NCBI GenBank assembly: GCA_032717465.1
Contig: CM064681.1
Span: 17,662,151 to 17,726,150 of the forward strand
Direction: 5' to 3'
From: Coenobita brevimanus
Lineage: Eukaryota > Arthropoda > Malacostraca > Decapoda > Coenobitidae
DNA length: 64,000 nucleotides
In this document: piece by piece, positions 46,086 through 58,300 of the stretch
How positions within the stretch are numbered: the stretch's first letter is position 1
How the letters are laid out: each line of letters starts with the position of its first letter
The notes under the pieces: generated by a model
What the model was told of the DNA's origin: nothing
Database searches by the model: none
What the model saw: only the letters and a program-made list of their open reading frames with translations
Made by a program: the position numbers and the translations under genes

Positions 46086-46770
46086 CAGCAAAACAGGTAG
46101 GGTGCTACAGGCAGGATATGGCAAGGCAGATACATTCAAGACCATGCAGATAGAACAGGATAAAATAGTTTAATACAGGTTTGGGCAAGACAGAAGAGTA
46201 ACTCCAGAAAGTGTAGTGCAGAGCAAAGAGGAACAAAAGGGTAAACAGGGCATAAATGGACACGCCAGGACAGGGCAAGGCATGACAGAATACTAGTCAT
46301 GGTAAGACGGGACTGGAGACAACACTGCAGACAAGGCGGGCAGGACAGCGCAGGGTAAAAATGGCAAACCAGAGGAAGAGGGGAAGAGTAAGGCAAGTCA
46401 TGATATTACAGGGAAAGGCAGGACAGAACAGGCAAAACGGCAGAGCAGGACTAGACAGGAGCGCAGGCCATAGTAAGCAGAATAGGGCAGGACACGGCTG
46501 GTAGGATAGGGCAAGCAATACAGGACAGACCTGGAAGGATGGGCACGGCAGAACAAATCAAGCTGGGCAGAGCAGAACAGAAGCTGGCAGGACAGGATAA
46601 AAGCGGCAAGGAAAGGTAGGAGAGTGCTTGGAGAGGCAGAACACACCTGGTCAGTGCAAAGAAGAGAGAAGAGTGTGGCAACGATAATTATGGCAGGTTG
46701 AGCAAGGCAGCGTAACGGAATGGGAATCAGGCAAGGAAGGGCAGGTTAACAGTCTATAATGACTCCTTGA
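46086..46770. repeat. Degenerate pentanucleotide satellite, second block
   Basis: Same GGCAG/GACAG/GGTAR composition as 44036-45420, on the same strand, separated by the unique insert. Confidence 0.68.
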
Positions 46771-46908
46771 TATATTTAAGTTAATTATTGAGGAATCAAC
46801 TTAGTGATAAAATTGTGGTACTGGAGATGCTTCATTGCCCCCATTATTACGAGGGATTGTATAGTGGATGGATTATTGCATAGTAAAATAAAAATAAATA
46901 AATATATG

Positions 46909-47618
46909 GTAGGTGGGGGCGCCCATCATCCACTTAGTGTAGTGCTGCCTTATGGTCTACACTGAATGACAAACCAGATGGTTTCTTATAGCCCAGGAAA
47001 TCATTTACTACGGTGGGTGGTAACAATATAACCAAATTATGGCGCCTGGCGGTTTAGTGGATAAGTAAGGAGCTCCAGTCGGATTGAGCATGTGCAGATT
47101 TTTATCCAAAGGAGGGGTAGGTGGTGGCGACCATCATCCACTCACTTGATGTAGTGCTGCTAACTGCTTCCTTAGCCTTTATCATTCTTTTTCCGTGCCT
47201 GCCATCCTCTCTTCCTATTTCTCCCATCTTTCCTGTCACTTCTTATTGCTTTTCTTTCATTTACAGGTGGCTTTACATTGAGTGACAAGCCAAATGGTTT
47301 CCTGTAAACCAAGAAACCATTTACAACGTTGGGTGGTAACCATATAACCAAACCATACGTGCTCTCTACGTGTCATCAAGTGGGCTGGTGGAGGGTTAGT
47401 GCCCCTCCCTGTAAAACAAATAACTCAAAGTCAAATGGCCACCCCTTACGGGATTGTGGCGTCTGGCAATAGATAGATAGATAGATGGTTGAGGTTTATT
47501 GCTAACGTAATGCCACTCAGCGTCAAGTGAGGCTGGTCACTTTCATCTTAAATGTCAAAACTAACTTGAATAGCCCCGGGCTTCTACGCTCCTCATGGGG
47601 TAACACAGGATTAGATGA
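46909..47618 (+). mobile_element. SINE type B, copy 2, interrupted by a type A SINE
   Basis: The first part (46909-47116) has the shared 5' module and the tRNA-like TATGGCGCCTGGCGGTTTAG stretch up to TTTATCCAAAGGAGG. The second part (47485-47618) resumes with GAGGTTTATTGCTAACGTAA, TGCCACTCAG, and the typical end CTTCTACGCTCCTCATGGGG with GATG repeats. A complete type A SINE lies between them. Confidence 0.78.
47117..47484 (+). mobile_element. SINE type A, copy 2, inserted in type B SINE
   Basis: Starts at GTAGGTGGTGGCGACCATCA and ends at GTGGCGTCTGGCAATAGATA repeats. Near-identical over its length to the minus-strand copy at 12044-12410. Its insertion into another SINE makes it the younger element here. 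Confidence 0.82.
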
Positions 47619-47624
47619 TGATGA

Positions 47625-48277
47625 TGATTATTATTACTCAGCATCTCTTATATAAGTTTGATGCATATGAAAATAACCAAATTCCACAGACACATGGATT
47701 TATCAAACTCTTACTCAAGACTATTTACCATCATTATCATACTGCTATATCCAGCATCTGCTTTATATCGCAGGGTGCTTTAAAGAGGGTAATTAAAAAG
47801 TCCCTATGCTCGTTCATAGTGCTAGATAGGATATGACACATTACTGGCAATTATCAATGAATAAAGGCATTTGATGTAAAATTAAATTTGGTTGAGCTTT
47901 TGTTTTTAAATAGATGGAAAAATTATGTTTTGGTTAAATATATTTTCTGGATATATTTTGTTTTTGTTTTACTTGTTACATCATACTCTTCAAGTGTACA
48001 GGGGCTTCTTGATCACCCATTACACTGACATACTTCAACAGTGGCTCAGAATATTAAGTGCAGTAAGTGTGGTGATGCTTTTTTGCTGGTGATTATTATA
48101 CGTTTACATGTCATCTGAAAATAAAACCGAATATTTGTTTTTGATCCATACTATATAGTAATTTTACTTCAGTAATTCCTGAATCTTCACTTAATGTACA
48201 CAATCTATCGCAAAAGAGAGGCAAAGGTATCAGAGTAAAAGACCTGAGACACATGAAAGTAAGTGTCGAAGTTAGTT
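47625..48277. other. No recognisable feature
   Basis: AT-rich sequence without a convincing ORF. Confidence 0.4.
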
Positions 48278-48280
48278 CAG

Positions 48281-48304
<24 letters not shown>
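48278..48304. repeat. (CA)n microsatellite
   Basis: 27 bases of CA repeat, about 40 bases upstream of the candidate TATA box. Confidence 0.95.
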
Positions 48305-48311
<7 letters not shown>

Positions 48312-48345
48312 GCGCCGGTGCGTTGTGCACTATGAAGGCCAGTGG

Positions 48346-48433
48346 TATATAAAGGCATAAGATGAGTCAACTGCAATAGTGGACAAGGGTGCAACGCGGG
48401 TGGAGCTTCTGTTGACTGGATTCCAATGAAAAG
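48346..48433 (+). promoter_or_regulatory. Candidate TATA promoter with minimal first coding exon
   Basis: TATATAAA at 48346-48353 is followed at 48367 by TCAACTG (weak initiator), about 55 bases of leader, ATG at 48426, two codons plus two bases, and a strong donor GTAAGG at 48434. A first exon that encodes only the first few residues before an intron is typical of arthropod cuticle and other secreted-protein genes. I could not find the second exon downstream, so this may be a dead or chance arrangement. Confidence 0.35.
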
Positions 48434-48444
48434 GTAAGGCCCCA

Positions 48445-48447
<3 letters not shown>

Positions 48448-48513
<66 letters not shown>
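48448..48513. repeat. (GA)n microsatellite
   Basis: 66 bases of perfect GA repeat, just after the candidate donor site. Confidence 0.97.
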
Positions 48514-48515
<2 letters not shown>

Positions 48516-50686
48516 CTTACAGCGCTGGGAGAGAAAGGAATAGCATTTCTATAAATAATGTGTTTACACTAAAAATTTATAGATGACTGATGAAGATTAG
48601 CAGTTAGAGATTGTCTGATGTCTCACGTGACACTATTTCAACCTAAGGCGTGGACATGGAGCAGTGTGACGATTCAAGTTTCATACGAGACCCACCAACA
48701 CGCCACAACATGCTTAACTACATAGTGTAACCCTACTGTATAGCAGAAGATTTCTGAACCCCGAATATCACAACAAACCATAAGTACAATACGAGTAAAT
48801 AATCCCATATTTATCACTCTAACATTACCATAGCTCTTAATATAAATGTTTTCTGTACCTAAGCATTCCATTAGTAGTTAATCCATTTCCACTTCATCCT
48901 TCCTGAGACAAGTCGTGTCCTGCTCACCCACATCGAGCTGTGGGGTAGGATAAAGACCTGCGGTAAACTAATGCACAAGCCTGAACGAGACAGCATGGCA
49001 TTTAATCCATTCTGACATTGGATATTAATCCCGAACTGGTGGCGTTGTTTTTGGCACGTAGATGGGCTTCCGGGCTTAAGGAAACGGACATCTACTATAA
49101 TACCTAGAGGGGGGCACATAATAAAAAAAAATGTACATGAATTGAACCTGGTGGGAAAAGTAAACGAAATTACACAAGAAAGAATCAACAATATTGCCAG
49201 TAAATAACGCTTCACAGCCACTCCCTCATCACTGAAACGGTCGAAATTGTCACAGTCTAGATTATCCACACAACTAACCTCAAAATACGCAAAACTCCGT
49301 GTATATGAACAAACATTTGCAACTTTGCAAATGTTATAACGCTTTTAAACCTACAGAATGTGTGTGTGTGTGGATATGTTTAGATTCGGGTGTTGGGGTT
49401 GCTCGCCACTACTAACACTGTTTTAGACGACTGTGGGCTAAGAAAGTTTCAAACCCAGTCTTTAGAGGATGCAGGTACTTATTCTTTATTTATTTTTTAT
49501 TTTTTTAATATAAAGGTGGATTGGTTTTTGCATGCCTAGTTTTTTGTAAATACTGAAGCTATACGACATTTCGTTATTCGATAGTATTTCGGTGTTAATT
49601 TTTCTGATGCTAAACGAAAAGGCAATAAACAGACGCAGGTCCTGGATTTAAAAAAAAAAAAAAAAAAATCCTCCCATCACCCCAAAATGAACACGTCTTC
49701 TTTTTTCTTTCTTTATTTCTTTTGAGAGGGGTGACGAATATGACTGTTTCAGTTGTTTGATTTTTAAAAAATGGTTCTAATGTGGTTGATCGAGGCTTAT
49801 TTTATACGCTAATTATGACTACCAGTTTGTTTAATGTCATCTCAGTACCTTGGAAAACGAAAGATGACTGGTGAAGGATTCAGGCCAAAAATATAGGTAC
49901 TCTACATATGATGTAGGGAATGACCTGACAGTAATTCAGTTTAGTTTTTGAGTTGTTGAGCAATTACTGTGGACAGACAGTAAAGCTTCATGTTGTGTTT
50001 AGTACTTTCCAACTGAACTTCGTTAGGATACATTGCTACTGTTGTTTCTGCTACCACATCTCTGACAGGGTTGTCGCAGTCCGATGTTCCGAAGAGGGTC
50101 TGCCGAACTCCCAAAGGTACGAATCTCAGGAGTGCCTGGAGAAGTTGTCTCATCTTACTATGTTAAATACTGCCTTATACCGTTGGGGTGTAATAAGACA
50201 AATTAAACTACTTACCTCTTCTTATTGTGTAGCCAGTATACGGAACCTTCGCCATATAGTATGTAAGGTATGTCGACTCTAAACCAGATTTGAAGACCCT
50301 GAGGTAACTTCTTGCATGACATCAACAAGGAATCTGAATACAGTACTGTGTAAAGGTGTCGAAGAACGCATGTGTAAATTTGATGTTTGTCTCAATAATT
50401 GGCTAACTGTCTGCTTAACTGTACCCATATTCCTTCCAGATCATAAGAGGGAAGGCAGCTATACATTTCGGAGGTTGCAACTTTAAAGCTTTTGCGGTTT
50501 TCTCTACAACATGTTGCAAAGAAAAAAATCTGAACATATTTGAATTTGGCACTTTCCACTAGGTTAAATGGCAGAGTATTAAGCTGAAATTGTGCAGCGA
50601 ACGCTTTATTATAAGATTTTCAACCAAATATCTGTAGCTCAATGAGTTTCGGAGGTATTTCAATTTCAAATATGCAGTTTTTAGAA
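48514..50686. other. No recognisable gene
   Basis: AT-rich sequence with T- and A-runs (49650-49668). ORFs of 70-132 codons exist on both strands, but none resembles a protein family I know. Confidence 0.4.
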
Positions 50687-50690
50687 TTAA

Positions 50691-51256
50691 CCCTTCGTTA
50701 GTCAGGTGGGGTGTTTTGGCATCCCATTTTTTTTATATAAAAAGCTCATATTTCCTAGCCGGTAATTCGAATACTTCTCTCCGTTCCAGTACTCTCCTGA
50801 TTCAGTGAGGGATTGGTTTAGTCCTGCCTCTGCTGTAGTGAGAGAGAGGGGCAATTTTTCCCCACCTTGGGTGTCCAATCACTTCAGCAGACTAACCAAT
50901 TAGATCATATTGTGATACAGATTGATTTTTTTTTTCTGCTTATAGTTTATACTGATGTTAAAAATCACAATATGTATCTTCCTGTGCGTGTTTACCTGAT
51001 AAATGAGATTTGAGTCCATTTTTGTTTGTTTGTTTTTTTACTGATATAATTTATTGTATTTTACTATTATAAATTAATAAACACCAGCTACGAGGCATTC
51101 AATCTTTTCATTAGTGATTGCACAGATATGCTGTAGCGGCAGTATGAATATATTTCACATGTTAGTAACACTACGTGTAGGCTATTTTTGTATTGGGGTG
51201 TTGTAACACCCCACAGGACTAACCACATTTGAATACCCCACAGGACTAACGAAGGG
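50691..51256. mobile_element. piggyBac-type MITE with TTAA target duplication
   Basis: Inverted ends CCCTTCGTTAGTC-x-x-GTGGGGT (50691-50712) and its complement (51235-51256) are flanked by TTAA at 50687-50690 and 51257-51260. TTAA duplication and CCC-starting ends are the signature of piggyBac. The right side has a second subterminal copy of CCCCACAGGACTAAC. No transposase is encoded in the 566 bp. Confidence 0.85.
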
Positions 51257-51260
51257 TTAA

Positions 51261-51514
51261 AAAGTGTACATATTATATCACCTTCAAGAATAGGTCAGGG
51301 TCATTCATATTTGTGACAAGAACTTGGGTTACCCTAAGGTACTTTCATGTGTCATGTCATCAAGATCTAAGTAAAAAAAAAGTGCAATGAAAAATAATAA
51401 TGACCAAGCAAGAAACTTCTCCAATCATATTGCGAAGCTTAAATACCGTGGATTGTAAATCTTCATCAGAATGATAACAACTACAAAAGTCATGGATTAG
51501 GGTCCTTCAGCAAA
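51261..51514. other. No recognisable feature
   Basis: Short AT-rich interval between the MITE and the minisatellite. Confidence 0.4.
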
Positions 51515-51795
51515 TGGGCCTGGTGTGGTGTGGTGAGGTATGGTGCTTTTGTTGGTATGATGTGAGCGGGTGGTGTGGTTGGACGTGGTGAGGTATGGTG
51601 ATTTTCTTCGTATAGTGACAGTGGATGGTGTGTGTGGTGTGTGGTGATTCTGTTGGTATAGTGTGAGCGGGTGGTTTGGTGGGGTGTGTGACTCTGGTGG
51701 TATAGTGTGAGCGGATGGTGTGGTGAGGTACAATGTTTCAGTTGGTATAGTGTGAACGGTGGATGGCGTGGGGTGGAATGGGTTGTGGTGAGGTG
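51515..51795. repeat. GGTGTGGTG-rich minisatellite, about 55-60 bp unit
   Basis: Roughly five units share GTTGGTATAGTGTGAGCGG-type and TGGTGTGGTGAGGT-type phrases (51553, 51606, 51653, 51698, 51737). Unit length varies. The minus strand yields Thr/His/Pro-rich pseudo-ORFs. Confidence 0.75.
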
Positions 51796-52011
51796 TGGCT
51801 TCATAAAAGTACAGTAGCTAAGTTATACGGAAGTGAAACACTTCGCGTATGATAATCGTTAGTGGGTGGCAGACGGACAGTCACTGCAACAGATGCTCCC
51901 CCATATAATAATGGAACAGTTTATTAAGATAACAATATGAGAGGCTTTGTGGTTTATATTAACTCTTAGGCCATTGCGTCTGTGGATCAAATATTAAGAT
52001 GAGCTCCCGTT

Positions 52012-52014
<3 letters not shown>

Positions 52015-52057
<43 letters not shown>
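52015..52057. repeat. (GA)n microsatellite
   Basis: 43 bases of GA repeat. Confidence 0.97.
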
Positions 52058-52059
<2 letters not shown>

Positions 52060-52060
<1 letters not shown>

Positions 52061-52955
52061 TTATATCTATTTGTATTTGTTTACTTATATCAGTACATTC
52101 ATGGATATCACATACTCTGAGAAGAAAGGATGCAGGAAAAGAAAAAAAAAATAAATGTTTAGCAGAATATGAGCGCAATTTTTTTTTTTAAAGAAACCTA
52201 ATTTTTACGCTGTTAGGGGTGCATGTAAATTTTATTTAAGCAAATCTTCACTTCTTCTATTTAGGTTTATCGGAAACCAATGTCAAAAATATTTTCAAAA
52301 TCCATTAACACTTAAAATAACAAGATTCGCAAAACTCAAATAGCGAAGTGTATTCATATGAATAAGAAGGCTAAATACATTTAAAGAAGTGCCATGCAGT
52401 GTACAGCTGAGTGACAATTACTTCTTTAATAAATCATTTACGAATTCGTCTCATTACGTCATATATTTTTCCCTTTTACCACAAGACAGTTTTACATAAG
52501 TCCTGATAGTAGCCTATTGAGAGTACAAACAGCTTCCATGAAGGCTGTATATACCATGATATTCATATGTTATTATTAATGCTACTGTCAGACGATTTTA
52601 TTCAGTTTGGTTACGGCCTCTCGCCGGGAGGAAATTAAGGGATTTATTAAGGGATATAAACAAAGGAGGTAAGAAAAAGGTGAGGTATAAAAAGGGGTAA
52701 AATGCTAGTGGATAAGAGAGAGTGGTCCGGTGAAGTGAGAACATTAATGAGGTGCGGAATACATAGAACGAAATCATAGATTATACTAAACGCTTTAAAT
52801 GGCTGCAAGAAGACAAGCAGCAAATGTGGGATTAGTAAGACAGAAATGTGTAAGTTTCTGAAGACTGTTATGAGAGAAAAACCTAGAAACTGATAGATTG
52901 TGTGGCGAAATTTTACTACACTGCAAAGTTTTTGCCGCTGAATACAGGTATAATA
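52060..52955. other. No recognisable feature
   Basis: AT-rich sequence. Its 3' part may be further decayed RTE sequence leading into the relic at 52960, but no motif is clear. Confidence 0.35.
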
Positions 52956-52959
52956 TATA

Positions 52960-54040
52960 CAGTAAGTGCACACTGGCCGGGGAGAATATTAGTGCCAGAC
53001 GATTGGACGTCATATAAAAAAGATACCTATAATAAAGAAAAGGAAAAACCGTGTGATAATCAAAGGGGTTTTGTCTTAGTAATGTCGTATGAAATATACA
53101 TGAGAAATTGATTCTTGACATAAATAGGGAGACAGCCAAGGGACTGGTAGAAAGGCAGATGATTTTTTCCTAAGCGAGAGGGATGTGCACAATATATATT
53201 TCTTTTATATGAATAATAAGCAAATGTGCTGGGTACAAGGTAGGGCAATGGGATATATAGTCACTGAGACGGAAGACTTTGCAATATGCCTGTCAAGTTG
53301 TTTGCTTGTTATGCTTTGTGTCATATGAAGATCTGTGGCAGGTGAGTGAGCTTGGAAGTGTGCATAGTAAAAAAAAAAATCTGTAAGTAAATGTTGCACC
53401 AAGATAGTGTGCTGAGTGGAGTGGACTGCAAAGAGAAGTTAATGGGTCATGAAATCAAGTGTGCGAGCGCCATCAGACATCCATTTCGGGCGATAAGAAT
53501 GGGTGGATATTTAGTGGATGAAATTAGAGAAGGGTGACAACGGGGACGAAGACTGTAAGGACAGTACATGGAGAGCAATGGAAAGGCATAGGAAAGTGAA
53601 CGTGGAAGAAAAGGAGCTGTCGCCTGAGAGTTCTGTGACCACCACTCCTAGGTAAACCTTGGACTTGGCTGGATGGACACAAGTCAGGTGTGAGAGGCGT
53701 GGACTGCGATATTTGACAGCGGTGTGTGTGTAGTAGGTAGAGAGACAGACAGGCAAATGAGGATATTCAAAGCACTGGGCTTATGATGCTGATGTGAGTA
53801 AATGCCAAAAATACCATGAGATGGCTTGACCAACTGAAGAGAATGAAGAATGAGACACTTACCAAGGGAGTGTATGCGAATGAAATAAAAATAGAGAATG
53901 AGATGGGGGGAAAAGGCATCTGGGGATGTGGTTGATGGACGGAGTGAAGAGGTATATAGATGGCAGTGGTATGGACTGCAAGGAGGGGAACGTGATTGCG
54001 GGGAGCAAAGCAACATGTAGGTGATTTGCTTGTGGTCACT
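52960..54040 (+). pseudogene. Old RTE-like LINE relic
   Basis: Weak but ordered matches to the RTE protein: VPDDWTSYKKDTYNKEKE and CDNQRGFVLV (compare VPEDWKSGII and CGNHRGICLL), then a region resembling RERTEKLVGEEQGG near 53120-53150, and far downstream MRWLDQLKRMKNETLTKGVY (53806 on; compare LRWFGHVERMENERLTKRVY). The middle is missing or unreadable. No frame survives. Confidence 0.6.
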
Positions 54041-54467
54041 TTCCATGGCCGAGGTTGGGGAACAGGGCTAAATTGTCCCAAATGGGGTAAACCTAAAAAT
54101 TTGAGGGGTGATGCGTACGGTATGAGAGGTAATGAGTGCTGTATATTACTAATTTGAAATGATATGAGTTCAAGTGAACAAGATGTAAAACCATGTGTCA
54201 TGTATCATGATATTCGTTGCTTACCCGCCGTACTATTGACATGTGTACACAGAAGTGGCTTTTTTTTTCTGGGGGTAATTTCATTTTATTAAAAAAAAAA
54301 TGTAGTAATACCCAAAACGTTCCCCGACCCTTCCTGTATGGTATGGTTTACTGTAGATGCGATTGGGTACAGACGACAGATAAATACCTCCCTGTGAACT
54401 CCTTCTCGTTGATAACTTACTGCTTGAGTCTTCCTGACACCAAGCAACTCCCTTCTGTTTTCGATAC

Positions 54468-54725
54468 TAGTTGTAGTACTAGCAGTAGCTGTAGTAGTAG
54501 TAGTAGTGGTGGTAGTAGTGATAGTAGTAGTAGTAGTAGTAGTAGTAGAAGTGATAGTAGTAGTAGTAGTAGTAGTAGTAATAGTCGTAGTAGTAGCATT
54601 GATAGTAGTAGTAGTAGTAGTAGTAGCAAATATAGTAGTAGTAGTTGTTGTTGTAGCAGCAGCAGCAGTTGTAGTAGCTGCAATAGTAGTAGTAGTAGCA
54701 GTAGTAGTAGAAGTAGTAGTAGTAA

Positions 54726-54757
<32 letters not shown>

Positions 54758-54887
54758 ACAGCAGCAGCAGCAGTAGTAGTAGTAATAGTAGTAGTAGTAG
54801 TAGTAGTGGCAATAGTAGTAGTAGTAGTAGTAGTAGAAGTAGTAAAATTTGTAATAGTAGTAGTAGTAGTAGTAGTGGTACTTGTTG
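54468..54887. repeat. (AGT)n trinucleotide microsatellite
   Basis: About 420 bases of AGT/GTA repeats with scattered variants. All six frames stay open for long distances (poly-Ser, poly-Val, poly-Leu and others), so ORFs here are artefacts. Confidence 0.97.
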
Positions 54888-55084
54888 TTGTTTCATGTTC
54901 GTTTGGATATGAACCCGATGGACTGCCGACTGAAGCTGCCACTACTGGTGTGGTCCACCACCCTCATTTCAGGGGAGAGAGTAAGAGTTGGAGGATGTTG
55001 GTATATCCGATTTTATTACATTACAAGTGGAAGGCGTCCCTTTCCAGGATCCTCTAATACAGAAATGATGCTTTCGATTTCTTA

Positions 55085-55341
55085 TTCTTTATATGCAAGG
55101 AAGAAGGAATTAAGGCTGGAAGCCAACAAACTATTCCCTCCAGGAAGAATCATAAACAAGACAACAGAGAGCCAATCTCATTGGGAAATGACAGGACACC
55201 CTTCGTTTAAAAGCCTGTAGGTCATAGGCAGTAGGAAAAAAAATAGAGAAAGGAAGACAGTTACAGAGTTGACCTGTTGCATCCATGAAGGACTGGGAGT
55301 AATGCTTAACTCCTCCATTATAGAGTTGGAAAGAAAAGTGA
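55085..55341 (-). mobile_element. Jockey-like LINE 3' end (family B, copy 3)
   Basis: On the minus strand it encodes the extreme C-terminus (ATGQLCNCLPFSIFF, AYDLQAFKRRVSCH) and the family B 3' UTR (AAGGAAGAAGGAATTAAGG block at 55096). It is truncated exactly where the poly(T) of copy 2 begins, so copy 2 either inserted into it or arose by template switching. Confidence 0.75.
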
Positions 55342-58300
55342 TTTTTTTTTTTTTTTTTATGCGAGGAAGAAGGAACCAAAGGCAACGAGCCTGCAAAACT
55401 GTTCCTTCCTAGAGAAAAACAAAATACAAGAGAAAACCGAATTCAAGATCCGATCATTTCGAGATGCCTGGACACACTGCGTTTGAAAGACTGGAGATCA
55501 TAGGAAGCAGGAAATACAGACAAACGGAGACAGTTCCTGAGTTGACCTGTTGCATAAATGAAGGACTGGTAGTAACGGTTAACTCTTGCATTAGAAAGTT
55601 GGACAGAAAAGTGATGAGAGTTTGCTGCTAGACGGGTGTTACACGCCCGTCGTAGAGGTGGAGGAATGCATGCAGACAGTTCAGAGGAGCAGTGACCATT
55701 GAAGCAGCGATAGAAAAGAGATAAAGATGCAACAGTGCAGTAAAGAGACAGAGTTTGAAGGGAGTCAGTAAGAGGAGGAGAGGTAATGAGACGAAAAGCC
55801 TTTGACTCCACCCTGTTGAGAAGAGTTGTATGTGGGGAGCCTCCCCACACATGAGAGTTGTACTTCACGCAGGGGCTAATAAAACCCCTGTATAGAGTCA
55901 ACAATTGTGCAGGGGAAAAGAAGGAACGGAGTTGGCTTAGCACACCCAATCTCTTGGAAGCAGATTTTGCAAGAGATGTAATATGATTTTTCCAAGATAA
56001 GTTCCGAGTAAATGAAACCCCAAGCGTGTTCAAGGATGATGCAGGATGAAGCTGAATATTATTAAACATTAGTGGGTATACCTGTTGAAGATTATGTCGG
56101 GTTGATAGGTGCAAAAACTGTCTTTGATGCATTAAAAACAATCAGATTATTTTTACCCCAGTCAGAGATACGAGCCAAGTCAGACATTAGGTGTGCCATA
56201 GCCTCATCCCTTGCCTGTTGAAGTAACTTCTGAGATGGACGTTGCAGGAATCGAATGGAAAGATGAAGGGTGGAGTCATCAGTGTACGAGTGGATAGGGT
56301 TAGATGTACAGCTTAGAAGGTCATTGATGAATAGAAGGAAGAGAGTTGGTGATTGGACAGAGCCCTGAGGAACACCACTGTTAATAGATCTAGGAGAAGA
56401 ACGATGGCCATCTACTACAGCGGCTATAGAACGACCAGAAAGGAAGCTAGAGATGAAGGCACAGATAGAAGGATGGAAACCATAAGAGGGCAGTTTGGAA
56501 ATTAAGAATTTACGCCAGACTCGATCGAAAGCCTTTGAGATGTCAAGCGCAATGGCAAAGCTTTCGCCAAAGTCCCGAAAGGAGGATGACCAGGAGTCTG
56601 AAAGGTAGGTGAGATGATCGCCTGTGGAGCGTCCCTGGCGGAACCCATACTGACGATCAGAAAGAGGGTTGTGATAGGAAAGATGCTTTAAAATTTTTCT
56701 ATTAAGAATAGACTCGAAAACTTTTGAGATATAGGATGTTAAAGCAATTGGACGATAGTTAGAGGGTTGGGAATGGTCAACATTCTTTGGGACTGGCTGA
56801 ATGAGAGCAAACTTCCAGCAAAGAAGGAAAGGTACAAGTTGACAAAGACAAAAGAGTTTACCTTGGCAGGGTGTTAGCACGGAAACACAGCTTTTCAGGG
56901 CAACAGGAGGGACCCCATCAGGCCCATATGCCTTGTAAGTATTTCGACCAGCGATGACAGAAAACACACCAAATGAAGAAATTTTAAGATTAGCCATGAG
57001 GAAATCAAAGGAGGGAGGGGGGAATGCTGGAGGTACAGCACTGAAATCGTCTAAGATGGAATTAGAGGAGAAAGTCTGAGCGAAGAGTTCTGTCTTATCA
57101 GTAGAAGAAACAGCTACAGAGTTATCAGAGTGGAAAAGAGGAGAGAGGGATGATGACGTACAGTTGTTTGAAAGTTCTTTTGACTAGATGCCAGAAGAAG
57201 CTGGAGAAATTTGAGTTGGAATGTTGAAAGCAGCTAGTATGAATGAAAATATTTTCAGCTAGGTGTAGAACAAACTAAGCACGAATCCTGATTCCCAGGA
57301 GGAACATAAAAGTGATGAGATTCACGTGTAGGTTGGCTCCGGTACCTTCTGAAGGCTCACCCCTTGCTTTGGACAGCAATTCAACTAACGTGATTAAACC
57401 AAGTTGTATTTTTTTATTTTTTGCATTAGTCAAAGGATGAGAAGAAGCTGTGTATGCTTTCATGCCAGAGTGAACAACTTCTGTAATGTATGAAGTACAC
57501 TCAGTCCAGCTGGCTCTTGGCCATGGAAGCAACAATCATTCTAAGGAAAATCAAAGAAGAAATGTCTGAGGGCCTCCCAATTAGCAACTCCAAAGTGTCA
57601 GAGTTACCGCATCTTGGAAGGGTCCACAGGTCCTATTGGAGCAACGGGACAGGTTTATGTGATAAGGACGTGATTGACGGAGCCCATAGGAGAAAAAGGG
57701 TTTACATCATAAGCAGAAAGATTAGTTGTATGGAAAAGGACAAGTATGTTGGAATGCTTTCCAAGGCAGTCAGGGATAAGGGTAGGGTGTTGTACAAGCT
57801 GTCCTAGGTTATAAAGGATAGAAAAGTTCACCTTGTGCGTCAAAGAAAGGAGAGCCAAAGGTGGTGGTGGACAATGAAATCACCTAGAATGGACATTTCA
57901 GAGAAAAGAAGAACAGATAGGCTGTGTTGTATCTTAGAAGTAAGGTATCGAAAGAATTTTTCATAGCTAGTAAATTGCAGCATAAGTAAACAACGCAGAT
58001 ATAATTGGTCACAGAATGAACTTTGGCTTTGAAGTCAGTATAGAGAATAAAGAAGGATTCCGAGAAGGGCTTGCAATCAATTGCTTCAGACAGCTGAGTG
58101 TCACTAAAGAAGAGGAGACAAGGTTTAGAGGAAGAGAGGCAGTGTTCAGCAGAGATAAAGTTAAATGGAAAAGTGGGAATGTTGCAGAAATGAAGTGAGA
58201 CAAAAGATCCAAACATCTCCCTTGGCCGTCACTGGGAGGGGTTGGATGGTGAGGGTATTTTTTGCCCCTTCCTTCTCCCCCCAACCTCCCCTTCCTGGGA

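Noticed and set aside
44036..46770. Telomere-like array
   Set aside because: The arthropod telomere unit is TTAGG/CCTAA. The 5-mers here (GGTAA, GGCAG, GACAG) do not contain it in register.
54217..55057. Long ORFs in the AGT tract (poly-Ser, poly-Val, poly-Leu proteins)
   Set aside because: All six frames stay open because the trinucleotide repeat contains no stop in any frame. No flanking domain or coding signal.
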